NCBI RefSeq assembly: GCF_013141825.1
Contig: NZ_RZNH01000014.1
Location: forward strand, 45,999 to 109,998
Direction of reading: 5' to 3'
Source: Marinifilum caeruleilacunae
Lineage (GTDB): Bacteria > Bacteroidota > Bacteroidia > Bacteroidales > Marinifilaceae
DNA length: 64,000 nucleotides
Part shown: positions 26,603 to 35,901 of the stretch, one piece after another
Position numbering within the stretch: the stretch's first letter is position 1
How the letters are laid out: every line of letters begins with the position of its first letter
Notes under the pieces: model-generated
Database searches by the model: none
What the model saw: only the letters and a program-made list of their open reading frames with translations
What the model was told of the DNA's origin: nothing
Position numbers and translations under genes: made by a program

Positions 26603-29600
26603 TTAAATCCATTTTACGTAGTTGAAATCCTGACGGTGAGGCAGATTTGGATTACATGCATACATTCTTAGTCCAAAATCGAAAACCCCTGGATCATTCA
26701 AATCAAGATCCAAATGGTAAAAGCAAAGTGTATCTACTTTTCTTACCTTTTGCAATCTTTCTGTGCGTATTGGTCCGGCTGCTTTCCCTTCTGTTGAGGT
26801 ACGTATCACCAGTTCAACGCAAATTTCCTCATCCACAAGTTCCTTTAAATCAAGTGCCACTTCAACATGATATGATTGACCTGAAGAATACTTGTGTTTC
26901 GGAGTACTAGGAGCATCAACTGAAACCACATCGATCTGATCCCAGCCTGCCAGAATTTTTTGTTTCCAGGCAGCCGTTGCTTTCGCATCTTCATAATTAG
27001 CTTCTCTTAATTTCTTTACACGATTAAAAAGCGGCATGTAAAAACGCTCTTTGTAATCATCCATCATACGTTTGGTTGTATAATCGGGAGCAATTTCAGA
27101 AATACAATTCTTGATGTATTTTACCCAATCTACAGGAATATTTTTCTCATCGCGTTTGTAGAAAAGTGGAATAATTTCATTCTCGAACATAGAGTAAATG
27201 GTTTGTGCATCAAGCTCATCCTGGAAGGCCTGATTTTCGTAGGTACGAGAATCGGTTAATGCCCAACCTGCACCTTCGCGATATCCTTCCAGCCACCAAC
27301 CATCAAGCACACTAAAGTTCATTACACCATTCATTACGGCTTTTTCTCCAGACGTTCCTGAAGCCTCGAGCGGTCGTGTTGGGGTATTCATCCAGATATC
27401 AACTCCTTTTACGAGGCGCTGTCCCAATTCCATATCGTAGTTCTCAAGGAATAGAATTTTCCCTACGAACTCCGGTCTTCTCGATACATCAACAATCAGC
27501 TTAATTAAATCCTGACCTGCCTTATCAGCAGGGTGGGCCTTACCAGCAAATATAAACTGAACCGGTTTTTCCGGATTGTTTAGAATCTTAGACAATCGGT
27601 CCAAATCGCTAAATAACAAATGAGCTCGTTTGTAGGTAGCGAATCGTCTTGCAAAACCTATTGTTAAGGCATTCTCATCAATAGAGTCAAGAATTTCAAC
27701 CAAACTTCTTGGATCTTCATACCTTCGAATCCAGTTCTTTTGGAATCTCTTTTTTGCGTAGTCGATTAGCTTCTTGCGCAATTTGTTCTTGATATCCCAA
27801 ACTCTATCGTCTGAGACCTCATGAATTTTCTTCCAATATTCCTTATTTGACAAGTCGCTTAAAAACCCTTCCTTAAACTCACTCTCGTAAAGTGTTCTCC
27901 ACTCTTTTGCTGTCCAAGTTGGATAATGAACACCATTGGTTACGTATCCAATGTGCAGTTCTTCAGGAAAATATCCCTGGTATAGCTCATTAAACATTTC
28001 CTGTGATATCTTACCATGAAGCATACTCACACCGTTCATTCCAACAGAAGTATTGGCTGCAAGATTACTCATTGAGAATTTTTCATTATGATCTTCCGGA
28101 TGAACACGTCCTAGAGCCAGAAACTGATCCCAACTTACCTTTAACTGCTCAGGTACATACGAAAGGTAATGCCTGATCATATCAGGAGCAAAGGTATCAT
28201 GACCCGCAGGAACCGGAGTGTGCGTTGTAAACAAAGATGATGCTCGTACAACTTCCATGGCTTCTTCAAATTCATAGCCTTCTGCTACCAGTTTTATCAA
28301 TCGCTCCACATTAATCAATGCGGCATGACCTTCGTTACAATGGTACAAATCGGCTTCAATTTTCAGGGCATCCAAGGTTTTGATCCCCCCCATTCCAAGC
28401 AGAATTTCCTGTTTAATTCGGTTCTCCCAATCGCCACCATACAATTGGTGTGTAAGCGCTCTGTCCTGCTCAGCATTCATTTCTGTATCGGTATCTAATA
28501 AATAGAGCGATATTCTACCCACTTCAACTTTCCAGATTTTTGCCACTACATTTCTACCTTCCAGCGAAAAAGAGATGCTTAGCGGTAAGCCAGCATTATC
28601 GCGAACCTGGGTAATTGGCAGTTGAGAAAATTTCTGAGAGTTTAATTCAACCAACTGCTCACCATTTAAAGATAGGCGCTGCGTAAAATATCCAAATCGA
28701 TACATAAAACCAATGGCAACCATATCTACCAAAGAATCACTCGCCTCTTTTAAATAGTCTCCAGCAAGAATTCCCAAACCTCCCGAGTAAATTTTTAAAT
28801 TATCACTTAAACCATACTCCATAGAGAAGTAGGCAATTTTTGGACTTCCCTCTTCTGGTTTTTCCGACATGTAATCTTTAAAATCCTGGTACACTTTTTT
28901 GTAGTTAGCCAGAAATTCTTTGTCTGCCGCCAGCTCTTGCATTCTCGATCCTGGAACTTGCTTCAGCAGTACAATTGGATTCTTTTTACAATTCACCCAA
29001 AGTTTCGGATCAATCGATTCAAACAAGTCAATTGCTTTGTAATTCCAACACCACCAAAGGTTTCGAGACAATTCTTCCAAGCCTTCCAGTTCGCTTGGCA
29101 AGTTCGACTCCACTATGAGTTTTCTCCAATGAATCTGATTGCTCTTTTTAACTTGAAGTTCTCTCCCTTTCTCCATCATTGTATTTGTATCTTTTTCCAT
29201 CTTGTTTTGAATAGCGATTTCGTAAGCTTTGTAATAATATCCAATAAAGTTTTTCCAGAGTGCCTTCTCTGCAATTAGCCTTGCATTGGCTTTGGCACTT
29301 CTTATTTCTTCTTCGGATTTGGCCGAAAACAAACGAATGTAATCTGCCATATTGTTTACGAGTTCTTCTGTGTTCGAATCGTTTCGTTCAATCACCTGAA
29401 CCCCTCCCTTATCTGCTTCGTTGATTTGTTGTACCCAGCGACCAAAACCAGCCAAACTTGTGGTGATGGTAGGAATACTAAATGCAACACTTTCCATTGG
29501 AGTATAGCCCCATGGTTCATAATAGGAAGGAAAGACCGACAAGTCCAATCCCATCAGCAAATCGTAATACGATCGATTAAATATCCCATCGGATCCGGTA

Positions 29601-30832
29601 AGGTAGGTTGGCACAAAAATTACTTTTACCTTTTCACCTGCAAAATTGGTAAAACCCAGGCTCTTGATTTTGTTCAGAATTGCATCATGATCAACATTTC
29701 CCAGGTAATGGGTTAGAAATGGAGTAACCAATGCCTCATTCTCCGAGCCATTATTCATGGCATCCTGTAAATCTTTTCGTGCTCCTCTCTGATCACCGGG
29801 AATTAAAAAGAAAGCCACAATTTCCCTTTTCTGATTCTTATCGTGATTGATCTCAGACAAAGAATCCAAAAATACGTCCAGGCCTTTGTTTTTGAACTCA
29901 TAACGTCCTCCGGTTCCTACAAATAGAGTGTTCTTTTGCAGTTCATATCCCAAAAGGGATTCTGCAACTTTCTTAAGCAATGCTCGCGATTCAATTGCTT
30001 TCGACTCTAATTGCAAACTAGCGGGTACAAAATCGTCTTCGAAACCATTGGGCATCACAACATCTACCACTCTGTTATGAAATTGCTTACACTCCCGGGC
30101 TGTTATTTCACTCACTGTACTTAAGCAGTCAGCTGCTTGTGCTGCTTTCTTCTCCAATGAACATTTGGCTGTTACATTGTATTGGCGGGTTTTCTCAATG
30201 GAGTTAAACTGATATAAATTATCATACAAAGGCTCATAGTTACTCGCCAACACACGACCAAGCATGGTAGCGTGAGTGGTAAAAATAGTTGCTATTTCAG
30301 GCGCTTTATCCTTTAAGTATAAACAGCCGGCACCAGTCATCCATTCGTGAAACTGTGCCACAGCGTGATTTGATTCTGCCAAATTCGATTTTACGAAATT
30401 CTCGATTGTTTTCCCCGCAGCATAACCAAACATCGTTGGTTCATGATAATCCTTATCTCCATAAAGTGACTCTAAGCCATAAAGTTCCCAGAATCTCGCA
30501 TAAATGGCATCCTTCTTTTGTAAAAAAGGTTTAAAATCGATCAATATTACCACTGGTTTTCCTGGAATTTTCCATCTACCGATACGAATAGGCAAGCCTT
30601 GTAATATGGCTTTATCTTTCCATTTGGAAAACAGGTTTTCATCTTCCTCAAATTCTTTCTCCCGATGTTCCTGGTTTCCAAAATCAGGGCCGATATAAAT
30701 GATATTGTCTTCAAACTTTTCTTTCAAAGACAATGCCTTGGTTGAAACAACCGTATGAATACCCCCAACTTTGTTACAAACCTCCCAGCTCACTTCAAAA
30801 ATAAAATCAGGAGTGACTTTAATATGATTCAT
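26603..30832 (-). CDS. Fused GT3 glycogen synthase and alpha-glucan phosphorylase
   Basis: A 1409-residue two-domain enzyme. Residues about 10-560 are a GT3 glycogen synthase of the eukaryotic kind: FIFEVSWEVCNKVGGIHTVVSTKA at the start, AQFHEWMTGAGCLYLKDKAPEIATIFTTHATMLGR in the middle and PSYYEPWGYTPMESVAFSIPTITT near the catalytic end. Residues about 575-1409 are a GT35-type short alpha-glucan phosphorylase: LSRNLWWCWNY, IAYFSMEYGLSDNLKIYSGGLG, and PTRPLEASGTSGEKAVMNG with the pyridoxal phosphate Lys. So chain synthesis and phosphorolysis lie on one chain. The ATG at 30832 is chosen over a TTG at 30838. It is last in the operon debranching enzyme-GT4-GH57-this gene. No frameshift or stop is seen at the junction. 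Confidence 0.94.
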   Translation of the reverse strand: MNHIKVTPDFIFEVSWEVCNKVGGIHTVVSTKALSLKEKFEDNIIYIGPDFGNQEHREKEFEEDENLFSKWKDKAILQGLPIRIGRWKIPGKPVVILIDFKPFLQKKDAIYARFWELYGLESLYGDKDYHEPTMFGYAAGKTIENFVKSNLAESNHAVAQFHEWMTGAGCLYLKDKAPEIATIFTTHATMLGRVLASNYEPLYDNLYQFNSIEKTRQYNVTAKCSLEKKAAQAADCLSTVSEITARECKQFHNRVVDVVMPNGFEDDFVPASLQLESKAIESRALLKKVAESLLGYELQKNTLFVGTGGRYEFKNKGLDVFLDSLSEINHDKNQKREIVAFFLIPGDQRGARKDLQDAMNNGSENEALVTPFLTHYLGNVDHDAILNKIKSLGFTNFAGEKVKVIFVPTYLTGSDGIFNRSYYDLLMGLDLSVFPSYYEPWGYTPMESVAFSIPTITTSLAGFGRWVQQINEADKGGVQVIERNDSNTEELVNNMADYIRLFSAKSEEEIRSAKANARLIAEKALWKNFIGYYYKAYEIAIQNKMEKDTNTMMEKGRELQVKKSNQIHWRKLIVESNLPSELEGLEELSRNLWWCWNYKAIDLFESIDPKLWVNCKKNPIVLLKQVPGSRMQELAADKEFLANYKKVYQDFKDYMSEKPEEGSPKIAYFSMEYGLSDNLKIYSGGLGILAGDYLKEASDSLVDMVAIGFMYRFGYFTQRLSLNGEQLVELNSQKFSQLPITQVRDNAGLPLSISFSLEGRNVVAKIWKVEVGRISLYLLDTDTEMNAEQDRALTHQLYGGDWENRIKQEILLGMGGIKTLDALKIEADLYHCNEGHAALINVERLIKLVAEGYEFEEAMEVVRASSLFTTHTPVPAGHDTFAPDMIRHYLSYVPEQLKVSWDQFLALGRVHPEDHNEKFSMSNLAANTSVGMNGVSMLHGKISQEMFNELYQGYFPEELHIGYVTNGVHYPTWTAKEWRTLYESEFKEGFLSDLSNKEYWKKIHEVSDDRVWDIKNKLRKKLIDYAKKRFQKNWIRRYEDPRSLVEILDSIDENALTIGFARRFATYKRAHLLFSDLDRLSKILNNPEKPVQFIFAGKAHPADKAGQDLIKLIVDVSRRPEFVGKILFLENYDMELGQRLVKGVDIWMNTPTRPLEASGTSGEKAVMNGVMNFSVLDGWWLEGYREGAGWALTDSRTYENQAFQDELDAQTIYSMFENEIIPLFYKRDEKNIPVDWVKYIKNCISEIAPDYTTKRMMDDYKERFYMPLFNRVKKLREANYEDAKATAAWKQKILAGWDQIDVVSVDAPSTPKHKYSSGQSYHVEVALDLKELVDEEICVELVIRTSTEGKAAGPIRTERLQKVRKVDTLCFYHLDLDLNDPGVFDFGLRMYACNPNLPHRQDFNYVKWI

Positions 30833-30917
30833 ACGCAATTAATTTATTGATTATGCTAATTATTCTTAATCTTCAATCCATTAGGCTAAATACTAAAAAA
30901 ATCCTATAAAGTGAATG

Positions 30918-30948
30918 GCAGGAGAATGCTAGCCTATCATTCTCCTGC
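30918..30948. repeat. Intercistronic inverted repeat in the glycogen operon
   Basis: GCAGGAGAATG (30918-30928) and CATTCTCCTGC (30938-30948), 11-bp perfect arms with a 9-nt loop, lie between the GH57 gene and the synthase-phosphorylase gene. No T-run follows on the minus strand, so it could stabilise, process or partly attenuate the transcript. Confidence 0.65.
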
Positions 30949-30960
30949 TTCAACATTATA

Positions 30961-32265
30961 TTATTCCGCTTTCTCGAATTGGGCCTTTAAATCGTCCAAT
31001 TCTTTCCTGTATTTCTCTATCAAAGCATCTTTCTCCGCAAGCTCAGCTTCCATCAAATCACTTTTATCAGCAAGAACATTTCTCATCTCTTTAATTCTTA
31101 ACTGAAAGTCACTCAATACATTCATATAATTGATAAAGGCATCATATGGTGAGTCGTACGGATTAAAATACGAGTGAACATCGCCATCAGAGAAGAATTT
31201 TGTACACATGTAATAAAAATGGTCACTTGCCTGAAGATATCTCCAATCCTTTAACAATCTCTCATCTTTTAAGGCAAGAACATCATCTCTTAATTCATAC
31301 AATTTATTGAAAGCCTCATCTTGCAGGTTGTTCCCCAACCAGGCCGACAAATCTCTCTCCTCGTCAGCCCAGGAAATTGGATTTGGAACATGAGCCTGTG
31401 CTATTGGCTGATAGTTTGCTGCAAGTTCGGTTGGAGTTGCAAATTGATAATTCGACTTAAGAATAACCTCTTTTGGCAGGTTCTCAAGAAATTCGAAAAT
31501 ACCTGACTCCTTTTTCTGATGCTCACCAAAAGTCTCGTAATCCATGAAAATGTTAACAACATCTTCTTTTTCATCCTGATCGTTCAACCATTCTACAAAC
31601 TTAGTAGTGGTTAGTGGCCATTCTTTCCATCCTTCGGCCGAGAACCTAAAGGCAATATCATCGCTCAATTTGTAGTTGCGCAACAAAACTTTCAATTTCG
31701 GATTGATGGCATTACAATACAAATAATTCGGACTCTTCCAACCTAAAATGTGCTTTGCACCTTCGGTTAAAATTCCTTTGTATCCCATTTCAGAAACCAT
31801 CTCTCCAATTCCATCGGAATATACCAGCTCTGTGTTCCTAAAAGTTGTTGGTCGCACACCAAACAAAGCTTCAATTCTATCACTATGCTCTTGCACCTGG
31901 CTCACAAACTCATCCTTATTCTTTAAGGATGCCAGCGAATGCGAATAAGTTTCAGCCAAAAACTCCACATCACCTGTTTTAGCCAGTTCTTTGAAACTAT
32001 CCAATACTTCCGGAGCATATTGTTCAAACTGATCGATGGCAATACCGGTAATGGAGAATGCGACTTTAAACTTGCCCTTGTTCTCCAAGAGTAAATCCAG
32101 CAAAATTTTATTGGCAGGAAGATAGCATTCATCCGAGATCTTTCGCATAATCGACTCATTGGTATAATCATCGTAATAGTAATGATTGTTACCAATATCG
32201 AAGAATCTGTATCTTCTTAAACGCAGTGGTTGATGTACCTGAAAATATAAACAAATTGATTTCAT
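30961..32265 (-). CDS. GH57 family glycoside hydrolase
   Basis: A 434-residue cytoplasmic GH57 protein (alpha-amylase/4-alpha-glucanotransferase/branching-type family). It starts MKSICLYFQVHQPLRLRRYRFF, the conserved GH57 opening with HQP. AFSITGIAIDQFEQYAPEVLDSF, EFLAETYSHSL and RNTELVYSD (regions 2 and 3) and FMDYETFGEHQKKESGIFEFLENLP (region 4 with the DYETFGEH signature) follow. A C-terminal coiled coil (about 395-430) is seen. I chose the ATG at 32265, 4 bp after the GT4 stop. It sits between GT4 and the GT3-phosphorylase in a glycogen operon, so it probably trims or transfers alpha-1,4-glucan. Exact activity unknown. Confidence 0.93.
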   Translation of the reverse strand: MKSICLYFQVHQPLRLRRYRFFDIGNNHYYYDDYTNESIMRKISDECYLPANKILLDLLLENKGKFKVAFSITGIAIDQFEQYAPEVLDSFKELAKTGDVEFLAETYSHSLASLKNKDEFVSQVQEHSDRIEALFGVRPTTFRNTELVYSDGIGEMVSEMGYKGILTEGAKHILGWKSPNYLYCNAINPKLKVLLRNYKLSDDIAFRFSAEGWKEWPLTTTKFVEWLNDQDEKEDVVNIFMDYETFGEHQKKESGIFEFLENLPKEVILKSNYQFATPTELAANYQPIAQAHVPNPISWADEERDLSAWLGNNLQDEAFNKLYELRDDVLALKDERLLKDWRYLQASDHFYYMCTKFFSDGDVHSYFNPYDSPYDAFINYMNVLSDFQLRIKEMRNVLADKSDLMEAELAEKDALIEKYRKELDDLKAQFEKAE

Positions 32266-32269
32266 GATC

Positions 32270-33583
32270 TTAATTTTGGTTAGTTTGTTCAACAAATGAT
32301 TCAATAGTAGAATTGTAAACGTCGTATACATTTAAAGCAGCATTGGCCCACTTTAAACTATCAACTTCCTCTTTCCCTTTCTCTTTAAATTCATTCGAAA
32401 GAGAATCATAACGAATGATACCATAAATTGCATCAGCCATAGCATCAATATCCCAATAGTCAACTTTTATGGCATGTGTTAATATTTCCGATACACCCGA
32501 TTGCTTAGAAATAATTGTGGGAACATTAGATTGCATTGCTTCCAATGGCGAAATTCCGAATGGCTCCGAAACCGATGGCATCACATAAACATCACTCATT
32601 TTTAGCATATTGAACACATCATCACCTTTCAAAAATCCTGTAAAGTGAAATTTATCTGCAATTCCCAACTGAGCAGCTCGTGTTACCATTTTTTCAAGCA
32701 TATCTCCACTTCCTGCCATTACAAATCGAACATTACTGGTTCTTTTTAAAACCTGGTAAGCAGCTTCTACAAAGTATTCAGGACCTTTCTGCATGGTAAT
32801 TCTTCCAAGAAAGGTTACCACCTTTTCCTTTACCCCTTTCTTTATGGCCTGTTTTTCTTCAAAGCTCACTGGTTCAACGGCATTGTATACCGTAACCACT
32901 TTATCAGGATCTTGCCCGTATTTTTCAATCACAATATTACGCGTCAGGTTACTTACTGCAATAATTTTATCGGCAGCATCCATCCCCATTTTTTCTATTT
33001 CGAATACTTTCGGATTTACACTTCCTCCACTTCGGTCGAAATCTGTGGCATGCACATGAATCACCAAAGGCTTACCCGAAACCTCTTTTGCAGCAATTCC
33101 AGCCGGATAGCACAACCAATCGTGAGCATGAATCACATCGTGATCATGATCCATGCTAATGGTAGATGCTACATAAGCGTATTTGTATATCTCTTCGATC
33201 AGGTTGGCTCCATATTTACCACTGAACTCAAGCTTTCCTTCTTTATCCACCTTGAAAAACTTATTCTTTCCATACACATCTCTGCTCGAAAATGTGTAGT
33301 ATTCATCAGGATCGTTATAAGGCACCAATTGCGAATCAACTTCTAAATAGGTATGCTTCGATTTAAATTTTTCAACATGAGTTTGCACCTGGTTAATGGT
33401 AACACCATTGGCTCCAACCAATTGCATTTTACTCTGATCTTCATCACCATAGGCTTTTGGCACAACGAAAACAATATCTAAATCTTCTACTTTCGACAAT
33501 CCTTTGGTTAATCCGTAACAGGCAGTTCCCAAACCACCTGATATATGAGGAGGAAACTCCCATCCAAACATTAGAACTCTCAT
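32270..33583 (-). CDS. GT4 glycosyltransferase, glycogen-type
   Basis: A 437-residue GT-B glycosyltransferase of family GT4. MRVLMFGWEFPPHISGGLGTACYGLTKGL is the sugar-nucleotide-synthase-like N-terminal loop shared with glycogen/starch synthases and related GT4. The C-terminal donor site is seen in VVTFLGRITMQKGPEYFVEA and VMPSVSEPFGISPLEAMQSNVPTIIS (EPFG-xxxxE signature). The ATG at 33583 is chosen over an in-frame TTG at 33589. It lies 7 bp after the debranching enzyme. The role (glucan elongation, priming or a maltose-phosphate-type step) cannot be fixed from sequence. Confidence 0.93.
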   Translation of the reverse strand: MRVLMFGWEFPPHISGGLGTACYGLTKGLSKVEDLDIVFVVPKAYGDEDQSKMQLVGANGVTINQVQTHVEKFKSKHTYLEVDSQLVPYNDPDEYYTFSSRDVYGKNKFFKVDKEGKLEFSGKYGANLIEEIYKYAYVASTISMDHDHDVIHAHDWLCYPAGIAAKEVSGKPLVIHVHATDFDRSGGSVNPKVFEIEKMGMDAADKIIAVSNLTRNIVIEKYGQDPDKVVTVYNAVEPVSFEEKQAIKKGVKEKVVTFLGRITMQKGPEYFVEAAYQVLKRTSNVRFVMAGSGDMLEKMVTRAAQLGIADKFHFTGFLKGDDVFNMLKMSDVYVMPSVSEPFGISPLEAMQSNVPTIISKQSGVSEILTHAIKVDYWDIDAMADAIYGIIRYDSLSNEFKEKGKEEVDSLKWANAALNVYDVYNSTIESFVEQTNQN

Positions 33584-33590
33584 ACTCAAA

Positions 33591-35525
33591 CTATTTAAAA
33601 GATGATTGGTTTAACATTTTACTCACTCTAATTATTTCTGCCACACTTAAGGCGTAAGATGTAGCTTCGTTTGGCTTATGTGGCGGATTGCCATCGTAAA
33701 TCTCCGAAATAGATCCTAAGCCATGCTCATGTAGGCAATATTCGAAACCTTGCAGGTAACGTTGAATGGTTGATTCTCCTCCTGCTTTGTAAAGATTTAG
33801 ATATGCATCAGCAAAATGTCCAAATAACCAGGGGAAAACTGAACCATAGTGAAAGGCACAATTTCTATCCTGCTCATTTCCTTTAAATACTCCGATATAT
33901 TCGGGATGATTAGGCGAAAGAGTTCTTAATCCTCGTGGGGTAAGCAAATCTCTTTCAATAATGTCTAAAATCGATTTTTTCTGTTCATTACTTAAACAGG
34001 AATATGGCAATGAAACAGCAAACAACTGATTCGGACGAATGGCCCAACTCTTATGATTATCGTCCACATAATCGGCCAGGTATTTTCTTTCCTCTCCCCA
34101 AAAAACTTCAACAAAAGCTTCTTTTAAGCTCTCAGGAATCTCTTTCCACTCCTCAATGAATTTTTTGTCTCCAGCCTCTACCGCCAGTTCCAAAGCAAAG
34201 CACACTGCATTGTACCACAACGCATTTAGCTCCACAACGTATCCCATTCTCCGATTCAGGAAATTGCCATTGTTTTGTACATTCATCCAGGTTACCCCTT
34301 GGGTAATGGTCCATAACAAACCATTGTCGTGCATTTTAATGGAAAGTCTCGATCCAAATTTGTAATGATTAAAGATCTCTTTAATCTTCCTGCCATAATC
34401 CTTCCACAGTTTGCCTTTATCTGCACCAAAATCTGCATACTGCTGCAAGGTCCACATAAACCACAATGGCACATCTACAGAATCTTTACCTGCATTTTTC
34501 TCATTATCGCCGGAAAAGCGATAGAGGATTTTATCGTAAGCCGTATTCAATACCTCCAGGAAGGTCTTCTCATCTTTGCGCGCCAATGTTAGACCCGGAA
34601 GTGCCAGATAGGTATTTCGCTCACTTGTGCTAAACCAAGGAAATCCGTTAATAATGGAGGTTTCCTTTCCCTTGCGGGATATAAATTGTTCTGCCGAGTT
34701 CTCAAGACAATGCTCAAAACTGTCTCTTCTCACCCTTTTCTTCACCTCTTTATCGAATTGTTTGGCAATGGACTTTGGATTGATCTCCTCAGTACCGGCA
34801 GAAAAAACGATTGGTTCCCCTTTTTTGATTTTCATTTCGAAATATCCAGGCACATAAAGATCTTCGTGACAGGCATAGCCTCTCTTTTTCTCCTCTTTGT
34901 ATTCCACATTATAATACCAGTCTGGTACATGAACAAATTCCGATGCTTCCGAAGTCTGCATATACAAATGTGGGAATCCATCATACAATCGCAATCCTAT
35001 CCCGTTATCAACAATTGATGCACGTGTATTTGCATTTAAATTTGCTTTGGTTAATGCATGAATGTTTCGAAAAGCAAGAAATGGCTGAAATCGAATGCTT
35101 GTAGGCGAATTCGCCTCCACTAAAGTATATCGAAGCAATACTCTTTGTTCTTTTTCTACAAGCAAAAACTCTTTCTTTAGCACAATACCTCCTACTCTGT
35201 AGGTGATGGCTGGAATTGGATCCATCCCATACTCACGAACATACTTATGACCTTTGGGGCTGTATTCACCAGGGAATTTATGAATTCCCAAGTTAAACGG
35301 AGCTCCATGTTGGATCAATGTCTCATCCAAACTGGAAAGCAAGACATGATTTTCACCTCCAAAATTTTCTATCGGACAGATTAATAGTCCGTGATACTTA
35401 CGGGTGTTACAATTGATAATTGTTGAACTGGCGAAAGAGCCTGCACGATTCGTACGGATAAACTCTTTCTTTAGAGAATACTCGGTATTTACAAGCCGAG
35501 CCTTGTCAAACTTAAGGTAGTCCAT
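33591..35525 (-). CDS. Glycogen debranching enzyme (amylo-alpha-1,6-glucosidase)
   Basis: A 644-residue debranching enzyme. The N-terminal domain (about 1-270) has KKEFIRTNRAGSFASSTIINCNTRKYHGLLICP, the usual glycogen debranching N-terminal signature of bacteria and archaea. The C-terminal (alpha/alpha)6 barrel (about 280-640) carries PWFSTSERNTYLALPGLTLARKD, VDVPLWFMWTLQQYADF, and RPNQLFAVSLPYSCL to RNCAFHYGSVFPWLFGHFADAYL. This is the GH133-type amylo-1,6-glucosidase domain without the transferase half. The start is the ATG at 35525, not the TTG at 35531. First gene of the operon. Confidence 0.93.
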   Translation of the reverse strand: MDYLKFDKARLVNTEYSLKKEFIRTNRAGSFASSTIINCNTRKYHGLLICPIENFGGENHVLLSSLDETLIQHGAPFNLGIHKFPGEYSPKGHKYVREYGMDPIPAITYRVGGIVLKKEFLLVEKEQRVLLRYTLVEANSPTSIRFQPFLAFRNIHALTKANLNANTRASIVDNGIGLRLYDGFPHLYMQTSEASEFVHVPDWYYNVEYKEEKKRGYACHEDLYVPGYFEMKIKKGEPIVFSAGTEEINPKSIAKQFDKEVKKRVRRDSFEHCLENSAEQFISRKGKETSIINGFPWFSTSERNTYLALPGLTLARKDEKTFLEVLNTAYDKILYRFSGDNEKNAGKDSVDVPLWFMWTLQQYADFGADKGKLWKDYGRKIKEIFNHYKFGSRLSIKMHDNGLLWTITQGVTWMNVQNNGNFLNRRMGYVVELNALWYNAVCFALELAVEAGDKKFIEEWKEIPESLKEAFVEVFWGEERKYLADYVDDNHKSWAIRPNQLFAVSLPYSCLSNEQKKSILDIIERDLLTPRGLRTLSPNHPEYIGVFKGNEQDRNCAFHYGSVFPWLFGHFADAYLNLYKAGGESTIQRYLQGFEYCLHEHGLGSISEIYDGNPPHKPNEATSYALSVAEIIRVSKMLNQSSFK

Positions 35526-35901
35526 GCGCAAACGATTTTGGGTTTAATTTATAAATGGTTAGACCAATAGTCTTATCATAAAAATCACTTGTTTTTTGAT
35601 TAAAGTTATTAATATTTTTCTGAATGTTAGCAGCATACAGACCCCTTCAATATTATTTTTTTGTGAATTTTTTGTAGCCTTAAAAAATAATTAACATATT
35701 TATTTTTTAGAAATATCCCTTGCAATCGTTGTAATTGAAAAAAAAGTATATTTACATCGTTTTCAGTGGAATTTTTTAAAAAAAATCAGAAAAACATTTG
35801 GACAAAAATTTTTTAAAGATTTCATTTCAAAAAAGTTAAGATTATTAAAGAAAGATTTCATTAAATAAGAATTTGTACTGATTTTCTTAAACAATTCGCA
35901 T
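35526..35901. other. 376-bp divergent intergenic region
   Basis: Very AT-rich region between the glycogen operon (minus) and the symporter (plus), so it should hold both promoters. A TATATTTA sequence close to the -7 consensus occurs upstream of the symporter, but no clean TTTG partner was found. No ORF, repeat or hairpin stands out. Confidence 0.5.
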
